Part shown: in pieces, positions 40,753-42,524 of the stretch | Layout of the letters: the number at the start of each line of letters is the position of its first letter | How positions within the stretch are numbered: the first letter of the stretch is position 1 | NCBI GenBank assembly: GCA_022843905.1 | Contig: JALHMT010000047.1 | Location: 1 to 42,524, forward strand | DNA: 42,524 bases | Direction: 5' to 3' | Source: Rubrivivax sp. | Lineage (GTDB): Bacteria; Pseudomonadota; Gammaproteobacteria; Burkholderiales; Burkholderiaceae_C | Translations under genes and position numbers: made by a program | Notes under the pieces: model-generated | What the model was told of the DNA's origin: nothing | Database searches by the model: none | What the model saw: only the letters and a program-made list of their open reading frames with translations

Positions 40753-42402
40753 CTAGTTGTGGCTATGCAGCATTGCAAACGGCTCGTTCGCCCCTTCTCC
40801 GAAGTAGAGCGCTCTCAGGGGCGACATCGATAGGCCAGTTGCCATTCGACGTTGGCGTTCGAGGCGGGTCTCACTTCCACTGTTCTTGATGATGGCGTAG
40901 CGAATCTCACGATGGCTTTCTCGTGGGTCCACAATCAATGTGCAGCCCCCTCGGAACCAGATGCTCGGTCCGTCCGGGTCGTTCGGATTGGCAGGCACGC
41001 GGCGCCGTTGAAGGATGGTTGCAATGAGCTCGATGCGGAAGGTCCCGTCGGGGGCAACACGCCGCGCAGGCCGAACGCTCGGCACATCGAAGGTCGTCTG
41101 ATTTGGCCCAACGACTTTGACGATCTCGCCTCCGGCAGAGTATCGAGGTATTCCCTTGAGGAGCCCGAACTGTGCATGCAAGTCATCGTTGTCTTGAAGA
41201 AGCTCCTTCAGGGCCATGAAGAACGTCCATCGATTCCTTTCGTTGAGCTCAAAAATCTTTGACCTGTCGAGGTCGCGGTCCCATCCAACATCAAGCCTTT
41301 CGACGAGCTTAGCGAGCCATCTCGGCTTTGGGTCTTGAAGCGTTCCCCAAGCCAAGGTTTCTTCAGAGACAGTGCGCACGTCACGCGGCAGTAAATCCCG
41401 CTTTCTGAAGGCCTCCATGAAGGCGACGCGGTAGTGGTACTTGTCGTTCTCCACAAGGTCGATGTCGGACGTGATGAGGGCTCGCAAGTACTCGCCGAAC
41501 GTGATGTCAACTGCTGGGCAGTAGTCCAGCGCCCGGATGCACATGCGAAGCACATGGCGCGCAGTCTTGCAGGTTTCGTCCGTCAGGCGGTGAACCAGGT
41601 CGGGATGGAGCGCACCTCCGGGCAGTACTCCGCTGCCATTGGTCGCGATTCTGATGAGGTCTGCCGTTCGGAAGTCGACGATGCTGAGGAACGCGCGGTA
41701 GACAGCTGAAACCAGAATTGACCCTCTTGCATGGACCTCCATCGTGTCGGCATAGTTGAGCTTCTGGATTTTTTCTCCGAGGTAGTCTCTGAGCGGCCCA
41801 CTCCGGTGAGTCCCTTCACCGAACTGCTTCGCCAGGGAGCCGAGGAGCTCCGCGGCGTCCAACTTACCGCGAGCCTTCGATATCTGGAACCGAACGAGCT
41901 CCGGGATTGAATAGTGCTGGAAGAGTGCAACGATGTCGGCGAACGCCTCATGAAATGCCGGAACATCTGGGTTCGAAGCTTCTTGGAACCGGCGGTGCAG
42001 CCCATCTAGCAAGGCGTGCGACATTTCGTGCGCGACGATGTCGCTGGATAGACATGAAAACACCATCGAGCCATTGGGCGTCGAGTCATCGAGGCTTGAG
42101 GTGGCTTGGAAGTAGCCGAACAGAAGCGCGACTTTGTCAGGGCTGTAGTACGCGTTGTCAGTGCGCAGCGCGTGCGGGTAAATGCGCAGGCGCGGAACTT
42201 GATAGGGCTTGAATGTCGGCTGGCCGTCTTTCATGACGGTGCCCCAACGCGACGCCCATAGCACCTTCCGGCCCAACGCCGCTTCGAAATTCCCAATGGT
42301 CTTCATGGCGACGGCGTAGACCATCTGCTGATGGAACTCCGGATTCCCTTCAGACGGAGTCCATCCGTCTTGAGCAAGGAGCTTGGGCTCATTGAGGTTC
42401 AC
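40753..42402 (-). CDS. HExxH zinc metalloprotease (gluzincin-like), 5' end cut by IS21
   Basis: 549 residues from GTG 42402. Zinc motif HEMSH (H125, E126, H129) in SSDIVAHEMSHALLDGLHRRF, and 23 residues later FHEAFADIVALFQHY, where E152 is the likely third ligand and D156 the conserved Asp, as in thermolysin-like gluzincins. No signal peptide is seen. GTG 42402 has no ribosome-binding site and stands four bases from the end of IS21 #3, so the real start and promoter are probably lost. It is the first gene of the cluster with the MBL hydrolase. Natural substrate unknown. Confidence 0.7.
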   Translation of the reverse strand: MNLNEPKLLAQDGWTPSEGNPEFHQQMVYAVAMKTIGNFEAALGRKVLWASRWGTVMKDGQPTFKPYQVPRLRIYPHALRTDNAYYSPDKVALLFGYFQATSSLDDSTPNGSMVFSCLSSDIVAHEMSHALLDGLHRRFQEASNPDVPAFHEAFADIVALFQHYSIPELVRFQISKARGKLDAAELLGSLAKQFGEGTHRSGPLRDYLGEKIQKLNYADTMEVHARGSILVSAVYRAFLSIVDFRTADLIRIATNGSGVLPGGALHPDLVHRLTDETCKTARHVLRMCIRALDYCPAVDITFGEYLRALITSDIDLVENDKYHYRVAFMEAFRKRDLLPRDVRTVSEETLAWGTLQDPKPRWLAKLVERLDVGWDRDLDRSKIFELNERNRWTFFMALKELLQDNDDLHAQFGLLKGIPRYSAGGEIVKVVGPNQTTFDVPSVRPARRVAPDGTFRIELIATILQRRRVPANPNDPDGPSIWFRGGCTLIVDPRESHREIRYAIIKNSGSETRLERQRRMATGLSMSPLRALYFGEGANEPFAMLHSHN

Positions 42403-42406
42403 CGGG

Positions 42407-42524
42407 TGTTGGCGCCGACCGAAAAATGACCCACCCGTGAGGGCCCTGCCGACCCAAATTTGACCCAGGTGTTCAACCTACCCTGCCCGAGATATCCACA
42501 GCTGGGCGGGGTTCGAGGAGTGAT
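42407..42524 (+). mobile_element. IS21-family insertion sequence #3, left end only
   Basis: Begins TGTTGGCGCCGACC and has two related repeats ending TGACCCACC and TGACCCAGG. It then shares AGGTGTTCAACCTACCCTG and a closing AGGAGTGAT with the left part of IS21 #2, directly before where istA should start. The window ends there, so genes are not visible. Same orientation as IS21 #2. Confidence 0.8.

Noticed and set aside
1..42524. CRISPR array, tRNA or rRNA gene, tRNA-linked attachment site
   Set aside because: No regularly spaced direct repeats, no cloverleaf or rRNA stretch and no clear att duplication were seen by reading; a covariance-model scan would settle it.

Overview
The window looks like an accessory (mobile) region of a beta-proteobacterial chromosome, most likely Burkholderiales and perhaps Comamonadaceae. 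This rests on high GC, on ArgRS and GlnRS sequences that read like Burkholderiales versions, and on an ICEclc/PFGI-type conjugation module. It is an inference: there is no rRNA or housekeeping context to prove it. I see no tRNA, rRNA or CRISPR array.

Layout. (1) 1-853, minus strand: the start of an integrative conjugative element (ICE) transfer operon (RAQPRD, TIGR03758 and TIGR03745 families). (2) 1059-5285, minus strand: a complete type II CBASS anti-phage operon (capV patatin, CD-NTase, cap2 E1/E2, cap3 JAB), preceded by the 3' stump of a DUF2188 gene. (3) 5466-9049: an IS21-family element with two extra genes. It cuts DUF2188 on one side and a LysR gene on the other. (4) 9614-25743: an oxidative-damage repair island holding glnS and argS, two MsrA, two MsrB (one fused to a redoxin), three related CxxC redoxins, SelO, a hydrolase-OsmC fusion, glutaredoxin, GST, a DM13 protein, an MFS transporter and a Gre-like protein. 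An IS5-family element (22294-23624, TTAG target duplication) interrupts it. An AraC-type regulator with only two cysteines (26023-26913) stands divergent to the msrB-msrA end. (5) 26968-29155: an ABC transporter without its ATPase and an AhpD-like protein, with a decayed AraC gene beside it. (6) 29720-34159: an SbcD-like/SMC-like pair whose ATPase is cut by a second IS21 element. (7) 34160-36594: a scrapyard of gene fragments (umuC tail, a HEPN-domain gene, a LysR tail). (8) 36832-42402, minus strand: an unrecognised gene cluster of a HExxH metalloprotease, a metallo-beta-lactamase-fold hydrolase, two small proteins and an exported, probably beta-barrel protein. A third IS21 copy begins at 42407, abutting the protease.

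How the parts work together. Part 4 reads as a thiol/methionine-sulfoxide repair regulon in two transcription arms: the plus arm 11738-16631 and the minus arm from about 25743 down to 16693. CBASS and possibly parts 6-8 are defence cargo. IS elements have removed the 5' ends, and presumably the promoters, of the DUF2188-CBASS operon and the protease-MBL operon. The best candidates for something undescribed are the protease/MBL/barrel cluster and the coupling of two aminoacyl-tRNA synthetases to the oxidative-repair genes.
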